DNA of 64,000 bases, from positions 2,418,001-2,482,000 of the forward strand of contig OZ253569.1 in NCBI GenBank assembly GCA_965262875.1, read 5' to 3'. A program made the translations under genes and the position numbers. Under the pieces are notes generated by a model that saw nothing but the letters and a program-made list of their open reading frames with translations, did no database searches and had not been told where the DNA came from. Below are positions 37,294 through 45,766 of this stretch, in pieces; position 1 is the stretch's first letter, and each line of letters starts with the position of its first letter. Origin of the DNA: JBALVT01 sp965262875 (GTDB lineage: Bacteria > Pseudomonadota > Gammaproteobacteria > Pseudomonadales > Halieaceae).

Positions 37294-37836
37294 GTGTGCC
37301 ACGAGCACAGACTGTTGCGTAAGCAACACTTGTGCGTGCTGCACTGAAGATGAGGGTAGGCCCCTCGGAGCCGCCTTACAGGAGGAGGCTTCAAACCACC
37401 TTAAGCTGCGAAGGTAAAGAGCCTTGGTGGTGAGCGTTAAGGAAAAGGCAAAGCATGACTTTGTCAGGTAGGTGTTATGGAGGCGAATGTAAATGAACCT
37501 TTGATGACGTGTCGAAAGCGTAGTGATGATGTCAAAACCGAGGGGGAGTCGTTAACTCGGGATAAGTTTGGGGGAAGACCTGTTTACTGCCCAAGCGGCA
37601 TCCGGCATGGAGAAGGCGTGAACTTAGCACAGGCTTTTGTGTGGAACGTGGGAACCTGTCGCCTCGATGTAAAGGGAGAAACTCAAGCAGAGACCCTGCA
37701 AGAGTCTGAGTACCGATGCGAGGCACAGGGACGGATGATCCCGTAGTAGTGATGAAAGCGCTGTAATGGCGCTGGAGCAAAGGGGGTCAGTTATTCAGTT
37801 GAATTTAACTATCAACCACGCAAGTGGGAGGAATTT

Positions 37837-38521
37837 TTGAAGACAACAAAACCATTTGAGATTTCCAAGCATGATATAGTACGAGCATGGGAATTGGTCA
37901 AAGCCAACAAAGGCGCCCCTGGCGTTGATGGTGAGACCATTGAGCAATTTGAGTCAAATCTCAAAGGTAATCTCTTTAAGCTTTGGAATCGCATGTCATC
38001 CGGTAGTTATTTCCCTCCGGCAGTAAAAACGGTAGCAATACCGAAGAAAACGGGTGGGGAAAGGAAGCTGGGCATACCCACGGTTTCTGATCGGGTAGCT
38101 CAGATGGTGGCGAAGTTGCACTTTGAGCCGCTGGTAGAACCGCATTTTCATGCGGACTCCTACGGCTACAGGCCGAACAAATCAGCACACATGGCGCTGG
38201 AAGTCACCCGGAAACGGTGTTGGCGTCAGGACTGGGTGCTTGAATTTGACATCAAAGGCCTGTTTGACAACATTGACCATCAGTTACTGATGAAAGCGGT
38301 GAAGAAGCATACGGATAATCGTTGGTTACTTCTGTATATCGAGCGCTGGTTAACAGGGCCGATTCAACTAGAGGATGGCACGACAATTAACCGTAAACGA
38401 GGCGTGCCTCAGGGAGGCGTGATCAGTCCAGTATTATCCAATCTGTTTATGCATTACGCTTTTGATAAGTGGGTGGAAAGACACTTTCCGGGCAAACCCT
38501 TCTGTCGGTACGCCGACGATG
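37837..38521 (+). CDS. ltrA: Intron B reverse transcriptase/maturase, 5' part (split by intron C)
   Basis: TTG start at 37837 (KTTKPFEISKHDIVRAWE) with GGGAGG 6-7 bases upstream. RT motifs as in the intact copy: GAPGVDGETIEQFESNL, PPAVKTVAIPKKTGGERKLG, VLEFDIKGLFDNIDHQ and GVPQGGVISPVLSNLFMHY. It breaks after the YADD codons at the same position at which intron A's RT is broken. It combines with 40390-40952 to give 415 residues. It differs from the intact copy C by one residue seen (Ile for Val in HDIVRAW). Confidence 0.93.
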
Positions 38522-39064
38522 GTGTGCCACGAGCACAGACTGTTGCGTAAGCAACACTTGTGCGTGCTGCACTGAAGATGAGGGTAGGCCCCTCGGAGCC
38601 GCCTTACAGGAGGAGGCTTCAAACCACCTTAAGCTGCGAAGGTAAAGAGCCTTGGTGGTGAGCGTTAAGGAAAAGGCAAAGCATGACTTTGTCAGGTAGG
38701 TGTTATGGAGGCGAATGTAAATGAACCTTTGATGACGTGTCGAAAGCGTAGTGATGATGTCAAAACCGAGGGGGAGTCGTTAACTCGGGATAAGTTTGGG
38801 GGAAGACCTGTTTACTGCCCAAGCGGCATCCGGCATGGAGAAGGCGTGAACTTAGCACAGGCTTTTGTGTGGAACGTGGGAACCTGTCGCCTCGATGTAA
38901 AGGGAGAAACTCAAGCAGAGACCCTGCAAGAGTCTGAGTACCGATGCGAGGCACAGGGACGGATGATCCCGTAGTAGTGATGAAAGCGCTGTAATGGCGC
39001 TGGAGCAAAGGGGGTCAGTTATTCAGTTGAATTTAACTATCAACCACGCAAGTGGGAGGAATTT

Positions 39065-40312
39065 TTGAAGACAACAAAACCATTTGAGATTTCCAAGCAT
39101 GATGTAGTACGAGCATGGGAATTGGTCAAAGCCAACAAAGGCGCCCCTGGCGTTGATGGTGAGACCATTGAGCAATTTGAGTCAAATCTCAAAGGTAATC
39201 TCTTTAAGCTTTGGAATCGCATGTCATCCGGTAGTTATTTCCCTCCGGCAGTAAAAACGGTAGCAATACCGAAGAAAACGGGTGGGGAAAGGAAGCTGGG
39301 CATACCCACGGTTTCTGATCGGGTAGCTCAGATGGTGGCGAAGTTGCACTTTGAGCCGCTGGTAGAACCGCATTTTCATGCGGACTCCTACGGCTACAGG
39401 CCGAACAAATCAGCACACATGGCGCTGGAAGTCACCCGGAAACGGTGTTGGCGTCAGGACTGGGTGCTTGAATTTGACATCAAAGGCCTGTTTGACAACA
39501 TTGACCATCAGTTACTGATGAAAGCGGTGAAGAAGCATACGGATAATCGTTGGTTACTTCTGTATATCGAGCGCTGGTTAACAGGGCCGATTCAACTAGA
39601 GGATGGCACGACAATTAACCGTAAACGAGGCGTGCCTCAGGGAGGCGTGATCAGTCCAGTATTATCCAATCTGTTTATGCATTACGCTTTTGATAAGTGG
39701 GTGGAAAGACACTTTCCGGGCAAACCCTTCTGTCGGTACGCCGACGATGGGCTTGTCCACTGCCACAGTGAGGCAGATGCGAAAATGGTAAAGGTCGCAC
39801 TGGCGAACAGGCTGCAGGAATGCGGCTTGGAAATGCACCCTGATAAGACGAAGATTGTTTATTGTAAAGATGATGATAGGACGGAGGAACACGCTGTCAC
39901 GAGTTTTGATTTCCTGGGTTATACATTTCGCCCAAGACGGTCGAAAAACAGGTGGGGTAAGTACTTCATTAATTTCAGTCCAGCGATGAGCGCCACGGCA
40001 GGAAAGGCGATCAGGCAAGAAGTGAGGCGTTGGAAGTTGCATTTACGCAGCGACAAATCACTACTTGATCTGGCCCACATGTTTAGGGCGAAGATCCAAG
40101 GTTGGATTAATTACTATGGGCGTTTTTATAAATCAGCGATGTACCCGACATTAAAGCACATCAATCGCAAGCTTTGTTTGTGGGCGATGAGGAAATACAA
40201 AAAGCTTAAACACCATAGAAGACGGGCGGAGCACAGGCTTGGGGATATTGCTAACATGCATCCCGGCATGTTTCCGCATTGGAAGCTGGGTGTTCGGCCG
40301 ATGGTTGGATAA
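39065..40312 (+). CDS. ltrA: Intron C reverse transcriptase/maturase (intact)
   Basis: 415 residues from a TTG start preceded by GGGAGG. Full RT domain with RT5 CRYADDGLVHCHSEADA, RT6-7 (GLEMHPDKTKIVYCKDD, SFDFLGYTF), a maturase/X domain (IQGWINYYGRFYKSAMYPTL) and a basic C-terminus ending HWKLGVRPMVG. No HNH endonuclease domain follows, so insertion probably depends on reverse splicing with nascent-strand or other priming. Its stop codon lies three bases before domain V. It should act on introns C and B, perhaps also on A. Confidence 0.95.
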   Translation: MKTTKPFEISKHDVVRAWELVKANKGAPGVDGETIEQFESNLKGNLFKLWNRMSSGSYFPPAVKTVAIPKKTGGERKLGIPTVSDRVAQMVAKLHFEPLVEPHFHADSYGYRPNKSAHMALEVTRKRCWRQDWVLEFDIKGLFDNIDHQLLMKAVKKHTDNRWLLLYIERWLTGPIQLEDGTTINRKRGVPQGGVISPVLSNLFMHYAFDKWVERHFPGKPFCRYADDGLVHCHSEADAKMVKVALANRLQECGLEMHPDKTKIVYCKDDDRTEEHAVTSFDFLGYTFRPRRSKNRWGKYFINFSPAMSATAGKAIRQEVRRWKLHLRSDKSLLDLAHMFRAKIQGWINYYGRFYKSAMYPTLKHINRKLCLWAMRKYKKLKHHRRRAEHRLGDIANMHPGMFPHWKLGVRPMVG

Positions 40313-40315
40313 TGG

Positions 40316-40349
40316 GAGCCCAGTGAGCTGAGAGGTTCACGCTGGGTTC
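40316..40349 (+). ncRNA. Group II intron domain V, intron C
   Basis: 34-nt hairpin starting GAGCCCAGTGAGC and ending GCTGGGTTC, with the expected AGC-containing lower stem and GAGA-type loop. It contains the catalytic triad region, is followed by domain VI, and the bulged A lies 7 nt from the 3' splice site. Confidence 0.88.
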
Positions 40350-40389
40350 TGAGAGCAGCCGAGGGGGAGGTTCCCTTGGCTGACTCACC

Positions 40390-40952
40390 GGCTTGTCCAC
40401 TGCCACAGTGAGGCAGATGCGAAAATGGTAAAGGTCGCACTGGCGAACAGGCTGCAGGAATGCGGCTTGGAAATGCACCCTGATAAGACGAAGATTGTTT
40501 ATTGTAAAGATGATGATAGGACGGAGGAACACGCTGTCACGAGTTTTGATTTCCTGGGTTATACATTTCGCCCAAGACGGTCGAAAAACAGGTGGGGTAA
40601 GTACTTCATTAATTTCAGTCCAGCGATGAGCGCCACGGCAGGAAAGGCGATCAGGCAAGAAGTGAGGCGTTGGAAGTTGCATTTACGCAGCGACAAATCA
40701 CTACTTGATCTGGCCCACATGTTTAGGGCGAAGATCCAAGGTTGGATTAATTACTATGGGCGTTTTTATAAATCAGCGATGTACCCGACATTAAAGCACA
40801 TCAATCGCAAGCTTTGTTTGTGGGCGATGAGGAAATACAAAAAGCTTAAACACCATAGAAGACGGGCGGAGCACAGGCTTGGGGATATTGCTAACATGCA
40901 TCCCGGCATGTTTCCGCATTGGAAGCTGGGTGTTCGGCCGATGGTTGGATAA
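40390..40952 (+). CDS. ltrA: Intron B reverse transcriptase, 3' part
   Basis: Continues from GGCTTGTCCACTGCC directly after intron C: GLVHCHSEADAKMVKVALA through the maturase domain to KLGVRPMVG and the stop at 40952. The part visible is identical to copy C. It needs excision of intron C to be joined to 37837-38521. Confidence 0.93.
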
Positions 40953-40955
40953 TGG

Positions 40956-40989
40956 GAGCCCAGTGAGCTGAGAGGTTCACGCTGGGTTC
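40956..40989 (+). ncRNA. Group II intron domain V, intron B
   Basis: Same 34-nt hairpin as in intron C, three bases after the RT stop. It belongs to intron B because it follows the second RT 3' part and precedes the B/A boundary at 41029/41030. Confidence 0.88.
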
Positions 40990-41029
40990 TGAGAGCAGCC
41001 GAGGGGGAGGTTCCCTTGGCTGACTCACC

Positions 41030-41595
41030 GGCTGCTACACTGCAACTCGCAGGAAGAAGCCGCTCATTTGCAGGACGTCGTTGGCGAACGCCTGCGTACC
41101 TGCGGACTTGATCTACACCCGAAGAAGACAAAAATTGTGTATTGCCGAGATGCTAACCGTCGAGGGAAGTATCCCAATATCCAATTCGATTTTCTGGGGT
41201 ATGTATTTCGAGGTCGGCTGGCCAAAAGTCGGAATGGAAAATACTTCAACAGTTTTAGTCCGGCAGTTAGTCGAACATCTGCAAAACACATTCGACAACG
41301 AATGAGTCAGTGGAATATCGGCAGATGGACGAATGCTGAATTGGAGGACATTGCGAAAAAGTCTAACGCCTCATTGCGAGGGTGGTGGAACTACTTCGGG
41401 GTCTTCTACCCGAGTTCCCTCAAACGCGTGATGGCCCATCTGAACGAAGTTCTGGTGAAATGGGCTGTGAGAAAATACAAACGATTCAAAGGAAGCAAAC
41501 GCAAAGCAAGAAAGTGGTTGCGAGGCATCTCCGAAAGAGAGCCGAATTTGCTTTATCACTGGCAACTGGGCATTTTGCCTGCGGTTGGACAATAG
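41030..41595 (+). CDS. ltrA: Intron A reverse transcriptase, 3' part
   Basis: Resumes immediately after intron B with GGCTGCTACACTGC, giving LLHCNSQEEAAHLQDVVGE, then GLDLHPKKTKIVYCRDA, FDFLGYVFRGRLAKSRNG, the maturase helix SLRGWWNYFGVFYPSSL and the C-terminus LLYHWQLGILPAVGQ. It is clearly diverged from B/C, so A and B are different introns. Confidence 0.92.
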
Positions 41596-41629
41596 GAGCC
41601 GTATGACATGAGAGTGTCACGTACGGTTC
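41596..41629 (+). ncRNA. Group II intron domain V, intron A
   Basis: 34-nt hairpin GAGCCGTATGACATG...CACGTACGGTTC, beginning directly after the RT stop. Domain VI follows to the 3' splice site at 41669. Confidence 0.88.
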
Positions 41630-41669
41630 TGGGAGAGCATTGTGGGGAAGTTCCACTTTGCCACTCGAC

Positions 41670-41692
41670 TCTTCGCCAAGGAAACAAGGTGA
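41670..41692 (+). CDS. IS3 orfA, 3' exon
   Basis: The last codons of orfA (FFAKETR and TGA) after intron A. 274 + 23 nt = 297 nt = 98 codons plus stop. The TGA overlaps the GTG of orfB. Confidence 0.88.
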
Positions 41693-42564
41693 AATACGTG
41701 TTTATTGCCCAACACAAGAAGACCTGGCCAGTTGACCTGATGTGTCGACTCCTGGGCGTTACCCGCGGTGGTTACTATGGTTATCAGCAGCGTGGAGGTG
41801 GCAGTCTCGATTATTACCGCCAGGAATTACTGGAAGCTGTCCGAGACATCGCCAAAGCAACCCGGGACAGCTACGGTAGCCGGAGAATGAAGGCGGCGCT
41901 CAGCGCGCTAAGCTATCCGGTGAGCCGGGAGAAGGCTCGAAAATTGATGAAAGAGGCCAACGTTCAGGTTAAGCACCGGAAGAAATACAAAGTCACGACA
42001 AACAGTAATCACAAGCAACCTGTGTTTGAGAATGTATTGGATCGGCAATTTGATGTTGATCGAGCTGACCGGGCGTACGTTGGGGATATCACTTATCTCT
42101 GGACCCAGGAGGGCTGGCTGTACCTTGCTGTTGTTATTGACCTGTATTCGAGAAAGGTTGTTGGCTGGAGTATGGGTTCACGAATGAAGGCTCAGCTGGT
42201 TTGCGATGCACTGAGGATGGCCATTTGGCAAAGGCGGCCCAAAGCTGGCTTGATTGTCCATTCCGATCGAGGCTCTCAATATGCCAGTAAGGATTACAGG
42301 CGGCTTCTTAAGGCCCATGGCTTCGTCGGGAGCATGAGTCGCAAAGGTGATTGCTGGGACAATGCAGTTGCAGAGAGTTTCTTTGGAAGCTTGAAGCAGG
42401 AGCGTGTCCACTGGCGTAATTACCAGACCAGGCTCGAAGCACAACAGGATGTGTTGAACTACATATCCATGTTTTACAACAGCCAACGGCTGCATTCATA
42501 TCTGGGCTACGTGAGTCCGAATCAATATGAGGCGGAGATGGTTGAATTGAAAAAAGCCGCTTAA
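41689..42564 (+). CDS. IS3 orfB (transposase catalytic subunit)
   Basis: About 291 residues from GTG 41689 (MKYVFIAQHKKTWPVDLMCR). IS3 helical region SYGSRRMKAALSALSYPVSR, then DDE core: YVGDITYLWTQEGW, LIVHSDRGSQYASKD and GDCWDNAVAESFFGSLKQE. Normally made as an OrfAB fusion by -1 frameshifting. It can stay open further upstream through intron domains V and VI, but that is not native coding sequence. Confidence 0.93.
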   Translation: MKYVFIAQHKKTWPVDLMCRLLGVTRGGYYGYQQRGGGSLDYYRQELLEAVRDIAKATRDSYGSRRMKAALSALSYPVSREKARKLMKEANVQVKHRKKYKVTTNSNHKQPVFENVLDRQFDVDRADRAYVGDITYLWTQEGWLYLAVVIDLYSRKVVGWSMGSRMKAQLVCDALRMAIWQRRPKAGLIVHSDRGSQYASKDYRRLLKAHGFVGSMSRKGDCWDNAVAESFFGSLKQERVHWRNYQTRLEAQQDVLNYISMFYNSQRLHSYLGYVSPNQYEAEMVELKKAA

Positions 42565-42750
42565 CTGGGTTGTAAAGAAATGCTGGACCACGTCACTTAT
42601 GTACAGCCCCATTACAGATCAGATAAGAATGGTAGTTTTAACGATAACTGGTCTACCAAAGGAAATACAGTAAGCGCCCCTAAATCAGCACCTATTTTTT
42701 TGTAAGAGTTCCCGCCAGACTTTCTCCTGATAACCACACAGGAGCAAATC

Positions 42751-43071
42751 ATGAACGATATCACTCAGCCCCAGCCACAAGGTATTGACTGGAAGCAGCA
42801 AATACAAACCTGGAAACTGTCGGGCTTGTCCCAGACCCGGTTTTGCAAACACAATCACCTGACTTACCATCGCTTTGTGTACTGGCGTCGGAAGTTTGAC
42901 GATACCATCCGTGTGTCTTCTATAAAACAAGACCAAGGTGGCTTTGCCGCAGTGAGTGTCAGACCTGACGCCGATCGGGGGCTAACCTTGTCACTGCCCA
43001 ACGGATTCATTGTGCGAGGTATCTGTGCCGATAACGTGCCGGTGGTGCGCCAGCTACTGGAGCAGCTGTGA
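42751..43071 (+). CDS. tnpA: IS66 accessory protein TnpA
   Basis: 106 residues with a helix-turn-helix (QTWKLSGLSQTRFCKHNHLTYHRF broken here as a motif region around residues 17-40, with VYWRRKF following). IS66 TnpA proteins are needed for transposition but have no catalytic domain. The stop overlaps the tnpB start by four bases. Confidence 0.88.
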   Translation: MNDITQPQPQGIDWKQQIQTWKLSGLSQTRFCKHNHLTYHRFVYWRRKFDDTIRVSSIKQDQGGFAAVSVRPDADRGLTLSLPNGFIVRGICADNVPVVRQLLEQL

Positions 43072-43436
43072 CTACTCGCTATTTCCGTCCGGCCGATGAC
43101 ATGTCGCGGATCTACCTGTACCGGGACCCAGTAGACTTTAGAAAAGCCAGTGCAGGGCTGGCTGCCATCGTTGAGCGAGAGCTGGGCCACAATCCCTTCG
43201 ACGGCGGCCTGTACGCCTTCACCAACCGGCGGCGCAACAAGATCAAGTGCCTGTACTGGGAAGATAATGGCTTTGTGCTCTACTACAAGGCCCTTGCCGA
43301 GGAGAAATTCCGCTGGCCTCGCCGTGGTGATGAAGTTGTTTCACTGACAGGACAACAGATCAATTGGCTGCTCGACGGGTACGACATCATGCTGATGACC
43401 GGGCATAAAAAATTGCATTATGAGTCTGTATTTTAA
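43068..43436 (+). CDS. tnpB: IS66 Orf2 accessory protein TnpB
   Basis: 122 residues with the signature IYLYRDPVDFRKASAGLAAI, FTNRRRNKIKCLYWEDNGFV and LTGQQINWLLDGYD. Typical of IS66 TnpB (not the IS200/IS605 nuclease of the same name). Overlaps tnpA. Confidence 0.95.
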   Translation: MTTRYFRPADDMSRIYLYRDPVDFRKASAGLAAIVERELGHNPFDGGLYAFTNRRRNKIKCLYWEDNGFVLYYKALAEEKFRWPRRGDEVVSLTGQQINWLLDGYDIMLMTGHKKLHYESVF

Positions 43437-43470
43437 AGCTTTTTGTCGCCATGAATGTTATAATTACGCC

Positions 43471-45108
43471 ATGCAATCGGCGATAAAAAAGCAACAAAAA
43501 CAAGGGTGTTACGAGAACTTATCCGTCGCTGAATTACTTGTTGCCCTCGCCGTAAAAGACCAGATTCTTGAAGATAAATGTTTGCTTCTCGAAGAAAAAA
43601 ACGAGCTCCTCCAGGTTCACCAGAAACACCTCGGCGACAAAAACCACATCATCCTTGAACAGGGTAAACGCATTGACCTGCTCGAAGAATACTTGCGCCT
43701 GGCCACGGTACAGAAATTCGGAGCCAGTAGTGAGAAACTGGCGTTTCAGTCTGATTTGTTCGATGAGGCTGAAATCGAAGTCGCCCTGAGTGAGCTCGAA
43801 GAGCAGCTGCCTGAAGAAGACCGGGTTCGGCCTCAAAAGAAGAAAAGAAAGCGCGGGTTTAGCGACAAGCTGCAACGGGTGCAGATACACCTCACACTTT
43901 CAGATGAGGAAAAGGATGGGGCCACCAAAACATTCTTCACCAAGGTCAAGGAGGAGCTGGAGCTTATTCCCGCCCAGGTCAAGGTGCTGGAATACTGGCA
44001 GGAAAAGGCGGTATTCAATATTGACGGTGAAGATGTCATTGTCGCCGCACAGCGCCCCGCTCATCCGCTGGGGAAATGCTTTGCCAGTCCTGCATTGCTG
44101 GCCTACATCATTGCCTCCAAATACGCCGATGGACTGCCGCTATACCGCCTGGAGGGGATGCTCAAGCGTTACGGCGGTGATATCAGCCGCTCCAACATGG
44201 CCCACTGGATTGTACGGCTTCAGGATGTATTCCAGCCCTTGATCAACTTGATCCGGGAGGTTCAGCTTGAGGGGAATTACCTGCAGGCGGATGAGACGCG
44301 CATACAAGTGTTGAAGGAAACGGGCAAAACGGCCCAATCGGATAAATGGATGTGGGTGATACGCGGCGGCCCACCGGATAAACAATCAGTGCTGTTCGAA
44401 TACGACCCCTCACGTGCTGGCGCGGTGGCGGAGCGCCTGCTGGATGGCTTTGGTGGTGTGTTGCAGGCCGACGGCTATTCCGGTTACAGCAAGGTGTGCC
44501 GGATAGCGGGCATTACCCGAATTGGATGCTTTGACCATGCCCGGCGCAAGTTCGTTGAAGCCAGCCGGGCGGCGGAAACCAGGAGCACCAAAAAGAAAGT
44601 GGGGCAACCCACCAAGGCTGACGTTGCACTCAGTAAAATACGAAGGCTGTATGCGATAGAGAAATCGATCAAGGATCTGGAGCACGACAAGAAAAAACAG
44701 GCAAGGCAGTCACTCAGCGTGCCGATTCTCGAGGACCTGAAGCCATGGCTGGAGAAGAACGTCAGCCGGGTGCCCAAAGATAGCCTGACCCACAAGGCCA
44801 TAACGTACACACTGAACCAATGGGAGTACCTGATTGGCTATTGCGAGGACGGCCAGTTGAATATCAGCAATGCGCTGGCTGAGAATGCGATCAGGCCCTT
44901 TGCGGTTGGTCGGCGCGCCTGGCTATTCGCAGATACCTCCCGCGGGGCCCGAGCCAGTGCAACCTGTTATAGTTTAGTGGAATCGGCAAAGGCGAACGGC
45001 CTGGAACCTTATGCTTACCTCCAGCATGTGCTGGCGCACATTGCGGCGGCAGATACGGTGGAGAAGCTTGAAGCATTACTGCCCTGGAACATGGAAATCG
45101 AAGAGTAA
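43471..45108 (+). CDS. tnpC: IS66 transposase TnpC
   Basis: About 545 residues from ATG 43471. N-terminal coiled coil (LEEKNELLQVHQKHLGDKNH), a basic linker (RPQKKKRKRGF), then the IS66 DDE domain: YLQADETRIQVLKETG, LQADGYSGYSKVC and ALAENAIRPFAVGRRAWLFA. C-terminal HIAAADTVEKLEALLPW is the usual short C domain. Intact. Confidence 0.95.
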   Translation: MQSAIKKQQKQGCYENLSVAELLVALAVKDQILEDKCLLLEEKNELLQVHQKHLGDKNHIILEQGKRIDLLEEYLRLATVQKFGASSEKLAFQSDLFDEAEIEVALSELEEQLPEEDRVRPQKKKRKRGFSDKLQRVQIHLTLSDEEKDGATKTFFTKVKEELELIPAQVKVLEYWQEKAVFNIDGEDVIVAAQRPAHPLGKCFASPALLAYIIASKYADGLPLYRLEGMLKRYGGDISRSNMAHWIVRLQDVFQPLINLIREVQLEGNYLQADETRIQVLKETGKTAQSDKWMWVIRGGPPDKQSVLFEYDPSRAGAVAERLLDGFGGVLQADGYSGYSKVCRIAGITRIGCFDHARRKFVEASRAAETRSTKKKVGQPTKADVALSKIRRLYAIEKSIKDLEHDKKKQARQSLSVPILEDLKPWLEKNVSRVPKDSLTHKAITYTLNQWEYLIGYCEDGQLNISNALAENAIRPFAVGRRAWLFADTSRGARASATCYSLVESAKANGLEPYAYLQHVLAHIAAADTVEKLEALLPWNMEIEE

Positions 45109-45766
45109 CGGCGAAGTAAAGCGATCTACTGTCTAGCGGCTCGCAGACAAAATCAATAGGGTCGATTTAAGTGCGCTTACGAAATACAAACCCATATACA
45201 GGAAAACCGGGTTACAAAGAGAGAAGACATGATGGATTTTATAATAGTAACTCCCCTTCAAGTTATCTTGATGAATACTGATTGATATGTATTTTTACAA
45301 ATACTTTAAACTAATTTTTTAAGAATAGCATTTTGAAGTTACAACTGTAGTTTGAATTTGTAGAGCTGAGATTTAGTAGATATGATGACTTTGATAATAG
45401 TAGCTTCGCTAAGCCCAATAGGGAAGAATACTGCAGAATAATCAACATAACTCTTTACATAAGTACGAATTAATAAATATACGGATAAGAGCATTACTTC
45501 CACCACCTGTTTTGCAAGAAATTTAAGCACTTATCCACTGAGTTGGTTGAGGCATAGCATCCGCATTTGCTAGCTATTAATTCACAGAGTAGCATGAACC
45601 CTCTTTTTTCTTCGTGTGTGCGATATCTATCTGATCAATTTTGTAGCATGGTTTTAATCTTTGCCAAGAGATCGATAGTATTTAAAAAGACAATAAATCT
45701 CCTACAAAGATCGCAGTTGAATATTTTAAAATACTATTAGCTAGGAGGAGAGAATTTGAGAGTTTC

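Larger units (their letters stand above)
38522..40389 (+). mobile_element. Group II intron C (in the YADD codons of intron B's RT; uninterrupted)
   Basis: 1,868 nt, starting GTGTGCCACGAG and ending GGCTGACTCACC, essentially identical to intron B. Left exon CGGTACGCCGACGATG, right exon GGCTTGTCCACTGCC; joining gives YADDGLVHCHSEADA. It contains a complete RT gene and domain V (40316-40349). Its own RT gene has the unoccupied target junction at 39749/39750. It is the only uninterrupted one of the three and the likely source of active maturase. Confidence 0.95.
37294..41029 (+). mobile_element. Group II intron B (in the YADD codons of intron A's RT; contains intron C)
   Basis: Starts GTGTGCCACGAG (37294) and ends GGCTGACTCACC (41029). 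Without C it is 1,868 nt. Left exon GCCGACGATG, right exon GGCTGCTACACTGC; joining them restores YADDGLLHCNSQEEA in intron A's RT. Domain V is at 40956-40989. A candidate EBS1 GTCGTT (37548-37553) can pair with GACGAT of the exon using two G-U pairs. The last two bases are CC rather than the usual AY. Confidence 0.93.
36100..41669 (+). mobile_element. Group II intron A (in IS3 orfA; contains introns B and C)
   Basis: Starts GTGTGC (36100) and ends CCACTCGAC (41669), with the presumed branch-point A seven bases from the end. Without B it is 1,834 nt. A candidate EBS1 AGACCGT at 36323-36329 is fully complementary to IBS1 ACGGTCT immediately before the insertion site. Domain V is at 41596-41629. 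It encodes an LtrA-type reverse transcriptase without an endonuclease domain; size and architecture resemble RmInt1-like introns, which also live in IS elements. Splicing joins GGTCT to TCTTCG and restores orfA. Confidence 0.93.
35761..42595 (+). mobile_element. IS3-family element carrying three nested group II introns
   Basis: Outer inverted repeats: TGAGGTGGTC at 35761 and TGACGTGGTCC read inward from 42595, both continuing into ACAACCCAGTTAAG. Total 6,835 bp, of which 5,570 are introns; without them the element is 1,265 bp, the normal IS3 size. orfA is split by intron A. No 3-bp target duplication is visible (left CCA, right CTT), consistent with a rearranged left flank. Confidence 0.93.
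42670..45180 (+). mobile_element. IS66-family element, copy 1 (intact)
   Basis: Ends GTAAGCGCCCCTAAATC (42670) and, inverted, GTAAGCGCACTTAAATC (to 45180), with a perfect 8-bp duplication GAAATACA at 42662-42669 and 45181-45188. 2,511 bp carrying tnpA, tnpB and tnpC. Confidence 0.97.

Noticed and set aside
37294..41029. Large repeats here as tandem duplication
   Set aside because: The order is 5' half, 5' half, 3' half, 3' half. Simple tandem duplication would give alternating whole units. The junctions match intron ends and restore RT frames.
36609..41595. Reverse transcriptases as retron or diversity-generating retroelement
   Set aside because: Sequence layout is LtrA-like with maturase domain, each followed by a 34-nt domain V and a GTGTG 5' end. 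No msr/msd or template/variable repeat pair is seen.
41608..41688. Upstream extension of IS3 orfB
   Set aside because: This open stretch lies within intron A domains V and VI. The native orfB frame begins at the GTG overlapping the orfA stop after splicing.
45339..45530. 63-codon minus-strand ORF in the AT-rich segment
   Set aside because: No ribosome-binding site, family motif or consistent codon pattern; ORFs of this size are expected by chance in this composition.
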